The notes: generated by a model not told the origin, from the sequence alone. 64,000 nucleotides of DNA from Gammaproteobacteria bacterium (GCA_002746645.1 PDPU01000027.1:30234-94233); one strand, 5' to 3'; shown: positions 8,073 to 17,843, numbered from the stretch's first letter. Program-made: numbers and translations.

Positions 8073-10157
8073 TCAGGCAGCCTGATCGAGATCATCCTCG
8101 CCGGCACCACCGGCATCGTTTCGACGCGCTCCTGTGGTAGCTGTGGTATCAGTGCTTTCGAGTTCACTCATGTCGAGCATGTCGAGTGCCGCAGGCTTCG
8201 CCAGCAGAAAACCCTGAAATTCATCACAGCCGTGCGCCTGCAGCGCGGCCAGTTGCGTTGCCGTTTCCACCCCTTCGGCATTGACGCGAATATGCAGCGA
8301 GTGTGCAAGACTCACGATCGACCTGACGATCTCGCTGACGCGTGCGTCATCCTCGAGTGCCTTCGTGAAGGAACGGTCGATCTTGAGCTTGTGGAACGGA
8401 AACTGCCACAGGTAGGCAAGACTCGAGTGTCCGGTGCCGAAATCATCCATGGAGATGCGCACGCCGAGGTTGTTCAATGCTTCGAGCGAACGGATGACGT
8501 CATCGGTGTTCTGCATCAGCAGCGACTCGGTAATCTCGAGTTCAAGGCGTTCGGGTTCAAGCCCGCTTCGCTCGAGCGCGTTGATCACCGAGACCACGAT
8601 ATCGCCACGCTCGAACTGTGCCGGTGAAAGATTGACCGCTACGCTGAGATCACGAGGCCAGGTGACAGCATCATTGCAGGCACGATTGAGTACCCATTCA
8701 CCGAGTCGAGCGATGAACCCCGCCTCCTCGGCAATCGCGATGAACTGCTCCGGGCCGATCGGCCCGTGCACCGGATGCTGCCATCGCAGCAGCGCCTCGT
8801 AGCCCACGGCGGTGCTGCCATCGGCCGCGAACAGTTTCTGATAGGCAAGCGTGAGTGTTTCGTCCTCGATGGCCTGACGCAGATCGCTCGTGAGTTCACG
8901 CCGCCGCCGCAGAAGCTGGTCGAGGTTTTCGTCGTAGAAACTGAAGCCTCCTCGACCGTGTTCCTTGGCACGATAGAGCGCGAGATCGGCCTGATTGAGC
9001 AGTGCCTCGCAGTCAACGGCATCGACACCGAATATCGCGGCACCGACACTGCAACGGCACTCGAACTCGATGTTCTCGACACGGTGCGGTCTGCCGATGG
9101 CCGCAAGTACTCGCGCGGCGAGCACCTTGACATCTTCCGAGTCACGCACCGTGTGCTGAAGGATCGCGAACTCGTCACCGCCAAGCCGGGCCAGCACATC
9201 ACCGTGACGCAGCACATCGGCAAGCCGCTCGGCAACGCTCGCAATCACGACATCACCGATGCGGTGACCGTGCGTGTCATTGATGTACTTGAACTCGTCA
9301 AGATCGAGATAGAGCAGCGCAAACCGCTCGCCGCTCTCCTTCGCGCGTGCTTCGGCGCGCCGCAGGGCATCGGTAAAGCTGCTGCGATTGAGGGCGCCAC
9401 TGAGCTGATCGTGCTGGGCAAGATACCGGAAGCGACGTTCGTGAACGGCGCGTTCGCGCATGCGCCGGAGGAACTGAAACGCCGCAATGGCGAAAAGTAC
9501 ACCGAGTACGCCTGCCACCAGCAGGCTCAACCTGGCGAAAAGACTCATCACGGCCGACTTGATCGGCGTCTGATTCACATGGACTTCCACCACACCGATG
9601 ATCTTGCCGTCTTTTCTCACCGGCACGAATGCTTCGGTGTAGAACCCGGACGTATCTGCAGTATGCTCTCCATCACACAGTCGCACCACTGGCTCACCCG
9701 TGACCAGCAGATCGGCAATGTCTTCGTCCAGTTCGCCATCGGGCCCGTGTCCGAGCAGTTCCCCACCAGCACCGTGATCAGGCTGATCGAGCTTGTCGGA
9801 AACCAGCAACAGAGCGCCATTCTTGTCAAAGAGGCGGAACCGGAACACCGAACCGATCTTGCCGAGATTGCGCAACTGCGCCAGCGACCAGGCATCCATT
9901 TCGCCCGTTTCGAGCACGCCGTGAAGACCGCTGACGGACTGACCGAGCATGGCGGCGTAGTCGCTGGCCGTCTGTTCGGCAAGACTCTCGAGGTGTCCGT
10001 CGGCCAGTTGCTTCGACACTTTCTGGAATGACAGCGTTGCCACAATGGCAAGAACAAGCCAGATGAGCCCCCCTTTCCAGTCTGCCTTACCGATCCAATG
10101 ATTCATGCGCAGAGCTTTTCCCGAAATACAGCGATACGGAAAGTCTGCGGCGAACAT
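8073..10157 (-). CDS. Membrane GGDEF-EAL cyclic-di-GMP protein
   Basis: About 694 residues. One N-terminal membrane helix (GLIWLVLAIVATLSF), a periplasmic sensor region of about 150 residues, a second helix (LSLLVAGVLGVLFAIAAFQFL), then GGDEF and EAL domains. The cyclase motif is intact (RLGGDEF), and a RxxD inhibitory site (RHGD) lies exactly five residues before it. The EAL motifs are also intact: GYEALLRW, NLS, ELEITESLL, DDFGTG, KIDRSF, AEGVET. Both synthesis and hydrolysis of c-di-GMP are therefore possible. I chose ATG 10157 because AAGGA precedes it by six bases; ATG 10106 (MNHWIGK) is an alternative that puts the first helix closer to the N-terminus. Confidence 0.9.
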   Translation of the reverse strand: MFAADFPYRCISGKALRMNHWIGKADWKGGLIWLVLAIVATLSFQKVSKQLADGHLESLAEQTASDYAAMLGQSVSGLHGVLETGEMDAWSLAQLRNLGKIGSVFRFRLFDKNGALLLVSDKLDQPDHGAGGELLGHGPDGELDEDIADLLVTGEPVVRLCDGEHTADTSGFYTEAFVPVRKDGKIIGVVEVHVNQTPIKSAVMSLFARLSLLVAGVLGVLFAIAAFQFLRRMRERAVHERRFRYLAQHDQLSGALNRSSFTDALRRAEARAKESGERFALLYLDLDEFKYINDTHGHRIGDVVIASVAERLADVLRHGDVLARLGGDEFAILQHTVRDSEDVKVLAARVLAAIGRPHRVENIEFECRCSVGAAIFGVDAVDCEALLNQADLALYRAKEHGRGGFSFYDENLDQLLRRRRELTSDLRQAIEDETLTLAYQKLFAADGSTAVGYEALLRWQHPVHGPIGPEQFIAIAEEAGFIARLGEWVLNRACNDAVTWPRDLSVAVNLSPAQFERGDIVVSVINALERSGLEPERLELEITESLLMQNTDDVIRSLEALNNLGVRISMDDFGTGHSSLAYLWQFPFHKLKIDRSFTKALEDDARVSEIVRSIVSLAHSLHIRVNAEGVETATQLAALQAHGCDEFQGFLLAKPAALDMLDMSELESTDTTATTGARRNDAGGAGEDDLDQAA

Positions 10158-10277
10158 CCTCGATCCTTGAGACGGAGAATGGGATGCTGTCGATCCATCC
10201 ACACAGTGAGTCCTGAATACTGACTGAGAACCCGTTTCCGGGGCTCACTCGTCGGCTCCCGGGATTCGCAGAATTCG

Positions 10278-10307
10278 GGAAACTCGTGGTGGCCCGGAAA
10301 CTCGTGG
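10278..10307. repeat. 12-bp direct repeat between betA and the GGDEF-EAL gene
   Basis: GGAAACTCGTGG occurs at 10278-10289 and again at 10296-10307 (18-bp period). It lies in the short gap between the stop of the choline dehydrogenase gene and the upstream side of the GGDEF-EAL gene. Function unknown. Confidence 0.7.
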
Positions 10308-10319
10308 GAATCGGCGCGT

Positions 10320-12008
10320 CTACAGGATCCGCTCTTCGCCTTCGGTGGTTCGCTGTTGCGCGGTCCAGTCCTTCGCCACCCAGATGGGGACTTCCTCGGC
10401 CGGCAGGGCCTGCCCCCGGATCAGATCGCTGGCGCGCTCGGCCACCATCATGGTGGGGGCGTTGAGATTGCCGTTGGTGATGTCGGGAAACACCGAGGAG
10501 TCGACGACCCTGAGACCATCGACCTCCCTCACTCGGCAGTGGCTGTCGAGCACCGCCATCGGATCGTCATCGGCACCGATCTTCACCGTGCACGAGGGGT
10601 GATAGGCGCTTTCGACATTCTGCCGTACCCAGGCGTCGATGGTCTCGTCGCTGTCGACGTCATTGCCGGGCTGGATTTCGCGGCCGCGGAACGGCTTGAG
10701 GGCATCCTGCATCAGCACCTCGCGGGTGAGGCGAATGGTGCTGCGCCAGTCCTCGATGTCCTGCTCGTGCGAAAGGTAATTGAAGACGATACGCGGTGCT
10801 TCGCGCCAGTCTGCCGAGCGAATCGACAACTGCCCGTGGCTCTTCGGCTTGTTCGGCCCGACATGCACCTGGTAGCCATCGCCGTCGAAGGCGGCACGGC
10901 CGTCGTAACGCATCGCGGCCGGCAGGAAGTGATACTGGATGTCGGGCGACTCGAGCCCCGCACGCGAACGGATGAAACCGCAGGACTCGAAGTGGTTGGT
11001 ACTGCCGAGGCCTTGTCTGCCGAGAAGCCAGTTGGCGCCGATCAACCCCTTGCGCCACCAGGCAAGCTGCCGATTGAGCGACACCGGCTGGGTACATTCA
11101 TACTGGAAATAAACCTCGAGATGATCCTTGAGGTTGGCGCCGACGCCGGGAAGATCCCGCAAGGGCTTCACGCCGGCCGCCTCGAGAGTTGCTGCCGGGC
11201 CGATGCCCGAGCGTTGCAGGATCGAGGGCGAACCGATCGACCCTGCCGAAAGGATGATCTCGGCGTTGGCCTGCAGCGTCCTGCGTTGCCCGCCCGAGTG
11301 ATACACCACCGTGCGCGCCGTACCCGCGTCGAACTCGATGCATTCGACCGTCGCGTCAGAAAGAATCGTGAGGTTGCCTCTGCCCTGTGCCGGACGCAGG
11401 TAGCATCGCGCCGTCGACTGGCGCTTGCCATCGGCAACGTTCATGTGCTTCTGGCCGAAGCCTTCCTGCTGGTATCCGTTGTAGTCTTCCGTGAAGGGGT
11501 AACCGGCCTGCTTGCCTGCCTCGATGAAGGCGCGGTAGAGCGGGTTGAGTGCCATGTCATTGCCGACCCCGACGCCCACCGGACCATCACCGCCACGGTA
11601 ACGACTCTCGCCGTGAATCCATGTTTCGAGACGCTTGTAGTACGGAAGGCAGTTACGGTAGTTCCAGCCTGCAGCGCCGAGCGTCTCCCAGGCTTCGATG
11701 TCGAGCGGGTGACCGCGCACGAAGGCCATGCCGTTGATCGAGGACGAACCACCAAGCACCTTGCCGCGTGGGCAATCGAGTGCGCGTCCGTCGAGCCCCG
11801 GATCAGGCTCTGCCGCATAGCCCCAGTTGAAGCGCGGCATGTTCATCGGAATCGAGAGCGCCGTGGGCATGGCGACGAAGATGCTCCTGTCGGAACCGCC
11901 CGCTTCGAGCAGTGCCACCGACACGGCAGGGTCTTCCGAGAGACGGCTGGCGACGATGGCACCTGCCGACCCCGAACCGATCACGATGTAGTCGAATTGT
12001 CGTTGCAT
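10320..12008 (-). CDS. betA: Choline dehydrogenase-like GMC flavoprotein (BetA)
   Basis: 562-residue GMC oxidoreductase. It oxidises choline towards glycine betaine, an osmoprotectant, if it is a true BetA. The FAD-binding start is [19 protein letters not shown]. The GMC signatures [19 protein letters not shown] and [15 protein letters not shown] are present, as is the catalytic-side [13 protein letters not shown]. The end matches BetA closely ([22 protein letters not shown]...[10 protein letters not shown]). AGGAG lies about eight bases before ATG 12008. E. coli BetA is 556 residues. No betB, betI or betT is nearby, so a broader alcohol specificity cannot be excluded. Confidence 0.85.
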   Translation of the reverse strand: MQRQFDYIVIGSGSAGAIVASRLSEDPAVSVALLEAGGSDRSIFVAMPTALSIPMNMPRFNWGYAAEPDPGLDGRALDCPRGKVLGGSSSINGMAFVRGHPLDIEAWETLGAAGWNYRNCLPYYKRLETWIHGESRYRGGDGPVGVGVGNDMALNPLYRAFIEAGKQAGYPFTEDYNGYQQEGFGQKHMNVADGKRQSTARCYLRPAQGRGNLTILSDATVECIEFDAGTARTVVYHSGGQRRTLQANAEIILSAGSIGSPSILQRSGIGPAATLEAAGVKPLRDLPGVGANLKDHLEVYFQYECTQPVSLNRQLAWWRKGLIGANWLLGRQGLGSTNHFESCGFIRSRAGLESPDIQYHFLPAAMRYDGRAAFDGDGYQVHVGPNKPKSHGQLSIRSADWREAPRIVFNYLSHEQDIEDWRSTIRLTREVLMQDALKPFRGREIQPGNDVDSDETIDAWVRQNVESAYHPSCTVKIGADDDPMAVLDSHCRVREVDGLRVVDSSVFPDITNGNLNAPTMMVAERASDLIRGQALPAEEVPIWVAKDWTAQQRTTEGEERIL

Positions 12009-12051
12009 AGACTGGCTCCTTCGGTAATCCGCCATGCCCCCGCCCGACCAG

Positions 12052-12075
12052 GGCCCCGGCGGCGTCGCCGGGGCC
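12052..12075. promoter_or_regulatory. Perfect 10-bp hairpin in the betA leader region
   Basis: GGCCCCGGCG (12052-12061), loop GCGT, CGCCGGGGCC (12066-12075). It lies about 45 bp before the betA start. There is no U-run on either side, so it does not look like a terminator. It could be a leader structure or an operator. Confidence 0.5.
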
Positions 12076-12165
12076 TGTCATCGGTCCGTCAGCGAACCAC
12101 TGTCGAGTGACTCGTCGATACGGAAGCCCTCCGCCGGCATACGCATCAGTAGCACGCACATCAGC

Positions 12166-12187
12166 GGTACAGGTACACATTGGTACA
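12166..12187. repeat. Three GGTACA hexamers in the betA / MBL divergent region
   Basis: GGTACA at 12166-12171, 12172-12177 and 12182-12187, between the two divergent genes. The spacing (6 and 10 bp) suggests a possible regulator-binding cluster, but no known operator was recognised. Confidence 0.4.
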
Positions 12188-12266
12188 TTCTACCGGGCTG
12201 GCGAGCGGTAGTATGGGATGATGTGCAGTTGGAACCTGCAAGGGGCTTGCGCCCACAAGGACGACC

Positions 12267-13004
12267 ATGAACATCACTCTTGTCGGTTGCGGCGATGCCT
12301 TCGCCAGCGGCCGGCGCTTCAATACCTGTCTGCACGTTGTCACCAGCCGACAGCGGTTTCTGCTCGACTGCGGGGCGACCTCACTGACGGCACTGCGCGC
12401 GGCAGACATCGAGCGCGACAGGATCGACACGATCTTCATCACGCATTTCCATGCCGACCACTTCTTCGGACTGCCGTTCCTGATTCTCGATGCACATTTC
12501 ATCGGCAAGCGCAGCCGAACGCTCCGCATCGTCGGCCCGGAAGGCCTCGAAGCGCGTCTTGCCGCGCTCCTTGATCTGAGTTTCGGCAAGGATGTCTTCG
12601 ATCTGATCGGCTTCCGGATCGACTGCAGGGAAATCTCGCCGGGCGAAACGCTCGAACTCGATGGCCTGAGCTGTCGCGCCGAACGCATGGTACACAGTGC
12701 ACCGGGGGGCACCTGTCTTGGCTATCGCATCGCAGCCGATGACAGAACACTCGCGTTCACGGGCGACACCGAGTGGAACGACAACATCATCGCCATCGGC
12801 CGGAACGCCGATCTGCTGCTCAGTGAGTGCTGTGGCTATCGCACTCCGGTACCCACCCACCTCGACCTTGCCACGCTCGAACGCAAGCTGCCATCGGTCG
12901 GTGCGCGACGTGTGGTGCTGGTGCACATGGGGCAGACGCTGCTCGACAACGCCGCGGACTGTGACTTCGAAATGGGATTCGACGGGATGCAGATCGAGAT
13001 CTGA
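12267..13004 (+). CDS. RNase Z-like metallo-beta-lactamase-fold hydrolase
   Basis: 245-residue MBL-fold protein. The metal-binding motif is complete: THFHADHFFG (His60, His62, Asp64, His65). FTGDTEW supplies the bridging Asp and VLVHMG the final His. The start NITLVGCGDAFASGRRFNTC and the DCGAT turn match the RNase Z/arylsulfatase-like branch. True RNase Z has a longer exosite arm, which I do not see, so a phosphodiesterase or unrelated hydrolase role is equally possible. The GGACGACC run upstream of the ATG is a weak ribosome-binding site. Confidence 0.82.
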   Translation: MNITLVGCGDAFASGRRFNTCLHVVTSRQRFLLDCGATSLTALRAADIERDRIDTIFITHFHADHFFGLPFLILDAHFIGKRSRTLRIVGPEGLEARLAALLDLSFGKDVFDLIGFRIDCREISPGETLELDGLSCRAERMVHSAPGGTCLGYRIAADDRTLAFTGDTEWNDNIIAIGRNADLLLSECCGYRTPVPTHLDLATLERKLPSVGARRVVLVHMGQTLLDNAADCDFEMGFDGMQIEI

Positions 13005-13025
13005 CCCCCTGAACGCCAGCCGGAA

Positions 13026-13051
13026 GCCTGCGGCAACGAACTGCGGCAGGC
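13026..13051. other. Hairpin between convergent genes
   Basis: GCCTGC-G-GCA / TGC-G-GCAGGC inverted repeat with one G-G mismatch, between the stops of the MBL hydrolase gene (13004) and the MBL-like lipoprotein gene (13071). It has no T-run, so a terminator role is only possible. Confidence 0.4.
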
Positions 13052-13070
13052 ACGGAGTGGCAGCCTTGCG

Positions 13071-13976
13071 TCAGTCGAAGGCCCCTGCCAGAATCATCGC
13101 GTCGAGCACTTCACCCATTTCACCGTAGCTCGGGAAAGCCGCTTCGATCCGGGCGCGATACTTTTCGGGACTCGGATCCTCGGCGAGGATATCGCGTGCT
13201 TCTTCCACGTAGACGCGCACCGACTCGATCGCAGCGGCATCGAGGATTTCGTCACGTCCGGTGAGCAGATAGCGATAGTTGCCTTCGTCGATCAGCGCAT
13301 CGATACGATCGATCGCGGCCAGATAGGCATCAGGGTCGACGATGACAATGTGTGTGTCGAGTTGCAGGATATCGGCCGTGTGCAGGGCCTGAAGCGCAGG
13401 CATCGCAATGATGATCTGGTCGGGGGCTTCCGAGTCGGCAAGGTTCTCCGTGCGGTACTCGATGCCGTCGACGACAAACGAAGCCTCGAGCGTTTCGGTG
13501 GGGTAGCGGATTTCATCGGGGTATTGCCGCGACCAGGGCCGTCCCTGCTGCTTCCTGCGAGTCAACAGCGATTCGGCATTCGCCTGCATGTTCTCGAGCG
13601 TCTCGGGTGCCGCATGAACCGGAGCGTCCGCATCGAGCGCGGGCAGGCCCATGTAGTTCTCAGGGTCCGAGTGGGTGATGATGATGCGATCGAGGGGCTT
13701 GTCGAGCGAATCGATGTAACGCTGCAGTTCCATGGATCGTGACAGGAAGTGCTGCGCATCGATGAGCACGAGCGCGTTGTCGGTTTCGATGAGAATCGAG
13801 TTCACGTGGGCATCATCGGTGCCCTGGTAGCGGTGAACGGTGGCCGCACCCATGTCCCGGGTTTCGACGCGGCCGATGCGATCGAGCAGTTCCACGCGCT
13901 GCGCGGGCAGCGTACAGCCGGAAACCATCGCACTGCCGAGGACCGCCGCAACCAGCAGCATGAATGTGTTGTTCAT
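13071..13976 (-). CDS. MBL-fold-like lipoprotein with a degenerate metal site
   Basis: 301-residue predicted lipoprotein: signal MNNTFMLLVAAVLGSAMVSGC with Cys21 in a good lipobox. AGGTGA lies about eight bases before ATG 13976. The fold looks like a metallo-beta-lactamase: VNSILIETDNALVLIDAQ, then RIIITHSDPENYMGLP where family members have THxHxDHxxG, and later HTADILQLDTHIVIVDPDAYL. Only the first His of the HxHxDH motif remains (His102; Asp104, Glu106 and Asn107 occupy the other positions). It may be non-catalytic or use a changed metal site. It is convergent with the RNase Z-like gene, and no partner gene is evident. Confidence 0.7.
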   Translation of the reverse strand: MNNTFMLLVAAVLGSAMVSGCTLPAQRVELLDRIGRVETRDMGAATVHRYQGTDDAHVNSILIETDNALVLIDAQHFLSRSMELQRYIDSLDKPLDRIIITHSDPENYMGLPALDADAPVHAAPETLENMQANAESLLTRRKQQGRPWSRQYPDEIRYPTETLEASFVVDGIEYRTENLADSEAPDQIIIAMPALQALHTADILQLDTHIVIVDPDAYLAAIDRIDALIDEGNYRYLLTGRDEILDAAAIESVRVYVEEARDILAEDPSPEKYRARIEAAFPSYGEMGEVLDAMILAGAFD

Positions 13977-14084
13977 GAATGGATTCACCTGGTACCAAAA
14001 TGTGATCGACGACGTTGGCCACGAGCCACATGTTACAAGCGGCTGCGGTTCCGGCATGCGTCTTTTCGATGTATCCCGCTCGAC

Positions 14085-15752
14085 TCAGCCTGCGAGCTTC
14101 TTGTAGCGAACCCGCTTCGGCTGCGTGGCTTCCTCGCCGAGCCGCTCGCGCCGATCGGCCTCGTATTCAGTGTAGTTGCCGGCGAAGAAGTTGATTTCGG
14201 ACGGGTCTTCGTAGGCGAGGATGTGCGTGGCCACGCGATCGAGAAACCAGCGGTCGTGCGAGATGACGATGGCGCAGCCGGCAAAGTCGAGCAGCGCTTC
14301 CTCGAGCGCCCTGAGCGTTTCGACGTCGAGATCGTTCGAGGGTTCGTCGAGCAGCAGTACGTTGGCGCCTTCCTTGAGCGTCAGCGCCAGATGCAGACGC
14401 CCGCGCTCGCCGCCGGAGAGATCCCTGACGTGTTTCTGCTGATCCCCGCCCTTGAAGTTGAAACGCCCGACGTACTGGCGTGCCGGCACCTCGTAGTTGT
14501 TGATGGTGATGACATCGGAGCCGCCGGAAACCACCTCGAACACGGTCTTGTCGCCGTCGAGATCATCGCGGCTCTGGTCCACGCAGGCCATCTTCACGGT
14601 TTCGCCGATGTCGATGGTGCCCGAGTCGGGCTGCTCGCGCCCCATGAGCATGCGGAAGAGCGTGGACTTGCCCGCACCGTTGCCCCCGATCACGCCCACG
14701 ATGGCACCTTTCGGTACCTGAAAACTCAGGTTCTCGAACAGCAGGCGATCTCCATAGGACTTGCTGACGTTCTCGAGTTCGATGACCTTGTCGCCGAGGC
14801 GCGGTCCGGGCGGAATGTAGATTTCGTTGGTCTCGGCGCGCTTCTGGAATTCCTGGCTCTGCATCTCTTCGAAGCGCTGCATGCGGGCCTTGGACTTCGC
14901 CTGCCGACCACGCGGCCCCTGACGCACCCATTCGAGTTCCGATTTCATCGCCTTGGCGTGAGAGGATTCCTGCTTCGCTTCCATTTCGAGGCGCGCCGCC
15001 TTCTGATCGAGCCAGCCAGAGTAGTTGCCCTCGTAGGGAATGCCATGGCCGCGGTCAAGTTCGAGAATCCAGCCGGCGACGTTGTCGAGGAAATAGCGAT
15101 CGTGGGTGATCGCAACCACCGTGCCCTTGTAGTCGTGCAGGAAGTGCTCGAGCCAGGCGACGGAATCGGCATCGAGATGGTTGGTGGGTTCGTCGAGGAG
15201 CAGCATGTCCGGGCCGGACAGCAGCAGGCGGCACAGTGCCACGCGGCGCTTCTCGCCGCCCGAGAGGTTGGCGACCTTCGCCTCCCAGGGCGGGAGACGC
15301 AGCGCATCGGCGGCGATGTCCATCTGATGCTCGAGGTTGTGCGCATCGGCTGCCTCGATGATGGCTTCGAGCCGTGCCTGTTCGGCGGCGAGCGCATCGA
15401 AATCGGCATCGGGCTCGGCGTAGGCCGCATACACGGCATCGAGCTTCGCCTGTGCATCCTTGACCTCGTCCACGGCTTCCTCGACCACTTCGCGCACGGT
15501 CTTTTCGGCATCGAGTTCGGGTTCCTGCGGCAGATAACCCACGTTGAGGTTCGGCATCGGCCGTGCTTCTCCCTCGATGTCGGTGTCCACTCCTGCCATG
15601 ATCTTCAGCAGCGTGGACTTGCCGGCGCCGTTCAGGCCCAGAACACCGATCTTGGCTCCGGGAAAGAAGGACAGCGAAATGTTCTTGAGGATTTCACGCT
15701 TCGGCGGGACGATCTTGCCGACGCGATTCATGGTGTAGACGTATTGGGCCAT
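14085..15752 (-). CDS. ettA: Energy-dependent translational throttle protein EttA (ABC-F)
   Basis: 555 residues, the same length as E. coli EttA. This soluble ABC-F ATPase binds the ribosomal E site and gates the first peptide bond according to ATP/ADP level. Two ATPase halves are visible. Walker A motifs are GLNGAGKS (39-46) and GGNGAGKS; signatures are NLSGGEKRR and DLSGGERGR; Walker B motifs are LLLDEPTNHLD and LLLDEPSNDLD. The inter-domain linker is highly charged (about residues 240-300). The start ATG 15752 (MAQYVYTMNRVGK) matches the family start; an upstream in-frame ATG would add 18 atypical residues. Probably transcribed alone. Confidence 0.97.
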   Translation of the reverse strand: MAQYVYTMNRVGKIVPPKREILKNISLSFFPGAKIGVLGLNGAGKSTLLKIMAGVDTDIEGEARPMPNLNVGYLPQEPELDAEKTVREVVEEAVDEVKDAQAKLDAVYAAYAEPDADFDALAAEQARLEAIIEAADAHNLEHQMDIAADALRLPPWEAKVANLSGGEKRRVALCRLLLSGPDMLLLDEPTNHLDADSVAWLEHFLHDYKGTVVAITHDRYFLDNVAGWILELDRGHGIPYEGNYSGWLDQKAARLEMEAKQESSHAKAMKSELEWVRQGPRGRQAKSKARMQRFEEMQSQEFQKRAETNEIYIPPGPRLGDKVIELENVSKSYGDRLLFENLSFQVPKGAIVGVIGGNGAGKSTLFRMLMGREQPDSGTIDIGETVKMACVDQSRDDLDGDKTVFEVVSGGSDVITINNYEVPARQYVGRFNFKGGDQQKHVRDLSGGERGRLHLALTLKEGANVLLLDEPSNDLDVETLRALEEALLDFAGCAIVISHDRWFLDRVATHILAYEDPSEINFFAGNYTEYEADRRERLGEEATQPKRVRYKKLAG

Positions 15753-15849
15753 GCCGGAAACGGGGTCGATGGAAATGTTCGTGATTGTACAACCCGACGC
15801 CGACATCGGACAGACGAACTAGACTCTCGGGCACCTTTTCAGCCGGAGC

Positions 15850-15864
15850 GCGTCTGAGAGACGC
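15850..15864. other. Short inverted repeat between ettA and the SbmA-like gene
   Basis: GCGTCT-GAG-AGACGC, a perfect 6-bp stem with a 3-base loop, in the divergent region about 60 bp before the transporter start. It may be an operator half-site pair or a chance palindrome. Confidence 0.35.
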
Positions 15865-15925
15865 ACCGCGAACCCGTGGGCCTGTCACCTGAGCCTCCGA
15901 AATAACGACTTGACGAGCCGTCGAC

Positions 15926-17161
15926 ATGCTTGATTCCTTTTTCCCCCGACCGAAACTCTTTTTCGCTTCCGCCTTCGCCTGGTTCCTCGTCACGCTGACC
16001 ATCTGGTACGGCGGCGCGAACGAGCTGACCCAGTCCTTCGGATTGATGAAGGAAATCATCGAAGTACCCGAGGGCAAGCGGCCGGCGTTCCTGACGCCCG
16101 ACAAGGTCTGGCTGTATCAGTACCTCGTGCTGGTGTCGATCCTGTTCTGCGTGTTCTGGTTCTTCATCGCTCGCAGCCGCTGGTACTGGTGGAGTGTCGT
16201 GGGCAGCGCATTCATTCTCGTGGTCACCTACTTTCAGGTACAGATCAGTGTCTGGCTGAACAACTGGTATGGCGATTTCTACGATCTGATACAGGTTGCC
16301 CTGACCGAACCGGAATCGATAACGCTCGGACAGTACTACGGTGAACTGAAGACAGCCGCCTACATTCTCGTGCCCTACATCATGGTGCTGGCCTTCTTCA
16401 GTTTCTTCACCTCCCACTACGTGTTTCGCTGGCGAACCGCCATGAACGACTACTACATGAGTCAGTGGCAGCACCTCAGACACATCGAAGGTGCCTCCCA
16501 GCGCATTCAGGAAGACACGATGCGATTCGCCTTCATCCTGGAACAACTCGGATCCAGGCTGATCAGCTCGGTCATGACGCTGATTGCCTTCCTGCCCCTT
16601 CTCTACACGCTGTCGCAACAGGTCACGGAATTGCCGATCGTCGGGGCAGTCGATGGCTCACTCGTCTTTCTCGCCTTGCTGTCAGCGGCATTCGGTACAG
16701 TGCTGCTGGCCGTCGTCGGCGTCCGGCTGCCGGGGCTGGAATTCAACAACCAGAAAGTCGAGGCCGCCTACCGCAAGGAACTGGTGTACGGCGAAGACCA
16801 TGCCGACCGTGCCGACATTCCGGAAATCAGGACACTCTATGGCGGAGTCCGCAGGAACTACTTCAGACTCTACTTCCACTATCTGTATTTCGATCTATTT
16901 CGCTGGGCCTACATTCAAGGGGCAAATTTCATCCCCTTCATTGCACTGGGCCCGACCTTCGTGGCCGCAGGTGTCACGTTCGGAGCGTTCCAGCAGATCA
17001 TGAATGCCTTCACCCAGGTGGAGAGTTCATTCCAGTATCTGGTCCATTCCTGGAAGTCCATCATCGAACTGATGTCGATTCAGAAACGCCTCAAGGGTTT
17101 CGAATCCAACATCGACAAGTCCCGGATCGCCAACCACGCGGAACCCGGTCTGGCACTCTGA
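15926..17161 (+). CDS. sbmA: SbmA/BacA-family peptide transporter
   Basis: 411-residue inner-membrane protein, close to the 406 residues of E. coli SbmA. SbmA/BacA proteins use the proton gradient to import antimicrobial peptides and other cargo. The N-terminus MLDSFFPRPKLFFASAFAWFL and internal WLNNWYGDFYDLIQ and FRWRTAMNDYYMSQW match the family. Several transmembrane helices are present and there is no C-terminal ATPase domain, which separates it from ABC relatives such as YddA and Rv1819c. The end is truncated-looking but normal (MSIQKRLKGFESNI...). It is divergent from ettA. Confidence 0.9.
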   Translation: MLDSFFPRPKLFFASAFAWFLVTLTIWYGGANELTQSFGLMKEIIEVPEGKRPAFLTPDKVWLYQYLVLVSILFCVFWFFIARSRWYWWSVVGSAFILVVTYFQVQISVWLNNWYGDFYDLIQVALTEPESITLGQYYGELKTAAYILVPYIMVLAFFSFFTSHYVFRWRTAMNDYYMSQWQHLRHIEGASQRIQEDTMRFAFILEQLGSRLISSVMTLIAFLPLLYTLSQQVTELPIVGAVDGSLVFLALLSAAFGTVLLAVVGVRLPGLEFNNQKVEAAYRKELVYGEDHADRADIPEIRTLYGGVRRNYFRLYFHYLYFDLFRWAYIQGANFIPFIALGPTFVAAGVTFGAFQQIMNAFTQVESSFQYLVHSWKSIIELMSIQKRLKGFESNIDKSRIANHAEPGLAL

Positions 17162-17283
17162 GTCACCGGGAAACGGCGCGCTGTCGTTCGGGCCAGCCGG
17201 GGATCATCCTGGCATGCGCGGCCCGAGCGGCGCCGGCATGTCGGTTGCTCTTCCGGTGTTCCTCCGGAACCTCCGTAGCCGGC

Positions 17284-17811
17284 TCACCCCTGCCCGAGCG
17301 GCGTCAGTTGCTCGCGGTACAGGGCAATCCTGTCGATGTAGTTCTGCGCTGCCCGGTCAAGCTGCATGGCCGTTTCGGGTGGCAGCGGCTTGACGGTCCT
17401 TGCCGGCGAACCGAGCACCATCGAGTTGTCGGGAATGATCATGCCTTCGGTGACGAGCGCATTGGCGCCGATCAGACAATGCTTCCCGATCACGGCATTG
17501 TTCAGTATCACGGCGTTGATGCCGATGAGGCTGCCGTCGCCGATGGTGCAGCCATGCACCATGGCCTGGTGGCCGATGGTGACCCGCCTGCCGATGGTGA
17601 TCGGCACGCCGTCATCGACATGCAGCACCGCCCCGTCCTGGACGTTGCTGCCGTCGCCGATGGAAATGCTGTCGTTGTCGCCACGAATCACTGCATTGAA
17701 CCAGACGCTGGCCTCCTCGCCCAGACAGACCTGACCGATCACGGCAGCATTCGGTGCCACGTAACTGCTGGCCGCGACGAGCGGGCTGTGGTCGGCAAGG
17801 GAATAGAGCAT
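17284..17811 (-). CDS. Gamma-class carbonic anhydrase family protein (YrdA-like)
   Basis: 175-residue left-handed beta-helix protein built of hexapeptide repeats, related to YrdA/CaiE and gamma-carbonic anhydrase. The three metal-binding histidines are present: His64 (AVLHV), His81 (TIGHQ) and His86 (MVHGC). Arg and Asp partners lie in VIRGDNDSISIGDGSNVQDGAVLH. YrdA-type members often lack measurable carbonic anhydrase activity, so the reaction is uncertain. ATG 17811 has GGAG about ten bases upstream. An octamer repeat tract begins about 33 bp upstream of the start. Confidence 0.88.
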   Translation of the reverse strand: MLYSLADHSPLVAASSYVAPNAAVIGQVCLGEEASVWFNAVIRGDNDSISIGDGSNVQDGAVLHVDDGVPITIGRRVTIGHQAMVHGCTIGDGSLIGINAVILNNAVIGKHCLIGANALVTEGMIIPDNSMVLGSPARTVKPLPPETAMQLDRAAQNYIDRIALYREQLTPLGQG

Positions 17812-17843
17812 TACCGGGAATCTCCGAGGTACACCGTGGCATC

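Noticed and set aside
13749..15857. 702-codon plus-strand open frame opposite ettA
   Set aside because: It mirrors the EttA gene, which has all ABC-F motifs. Long antisense frames are common in GC-rich genes.
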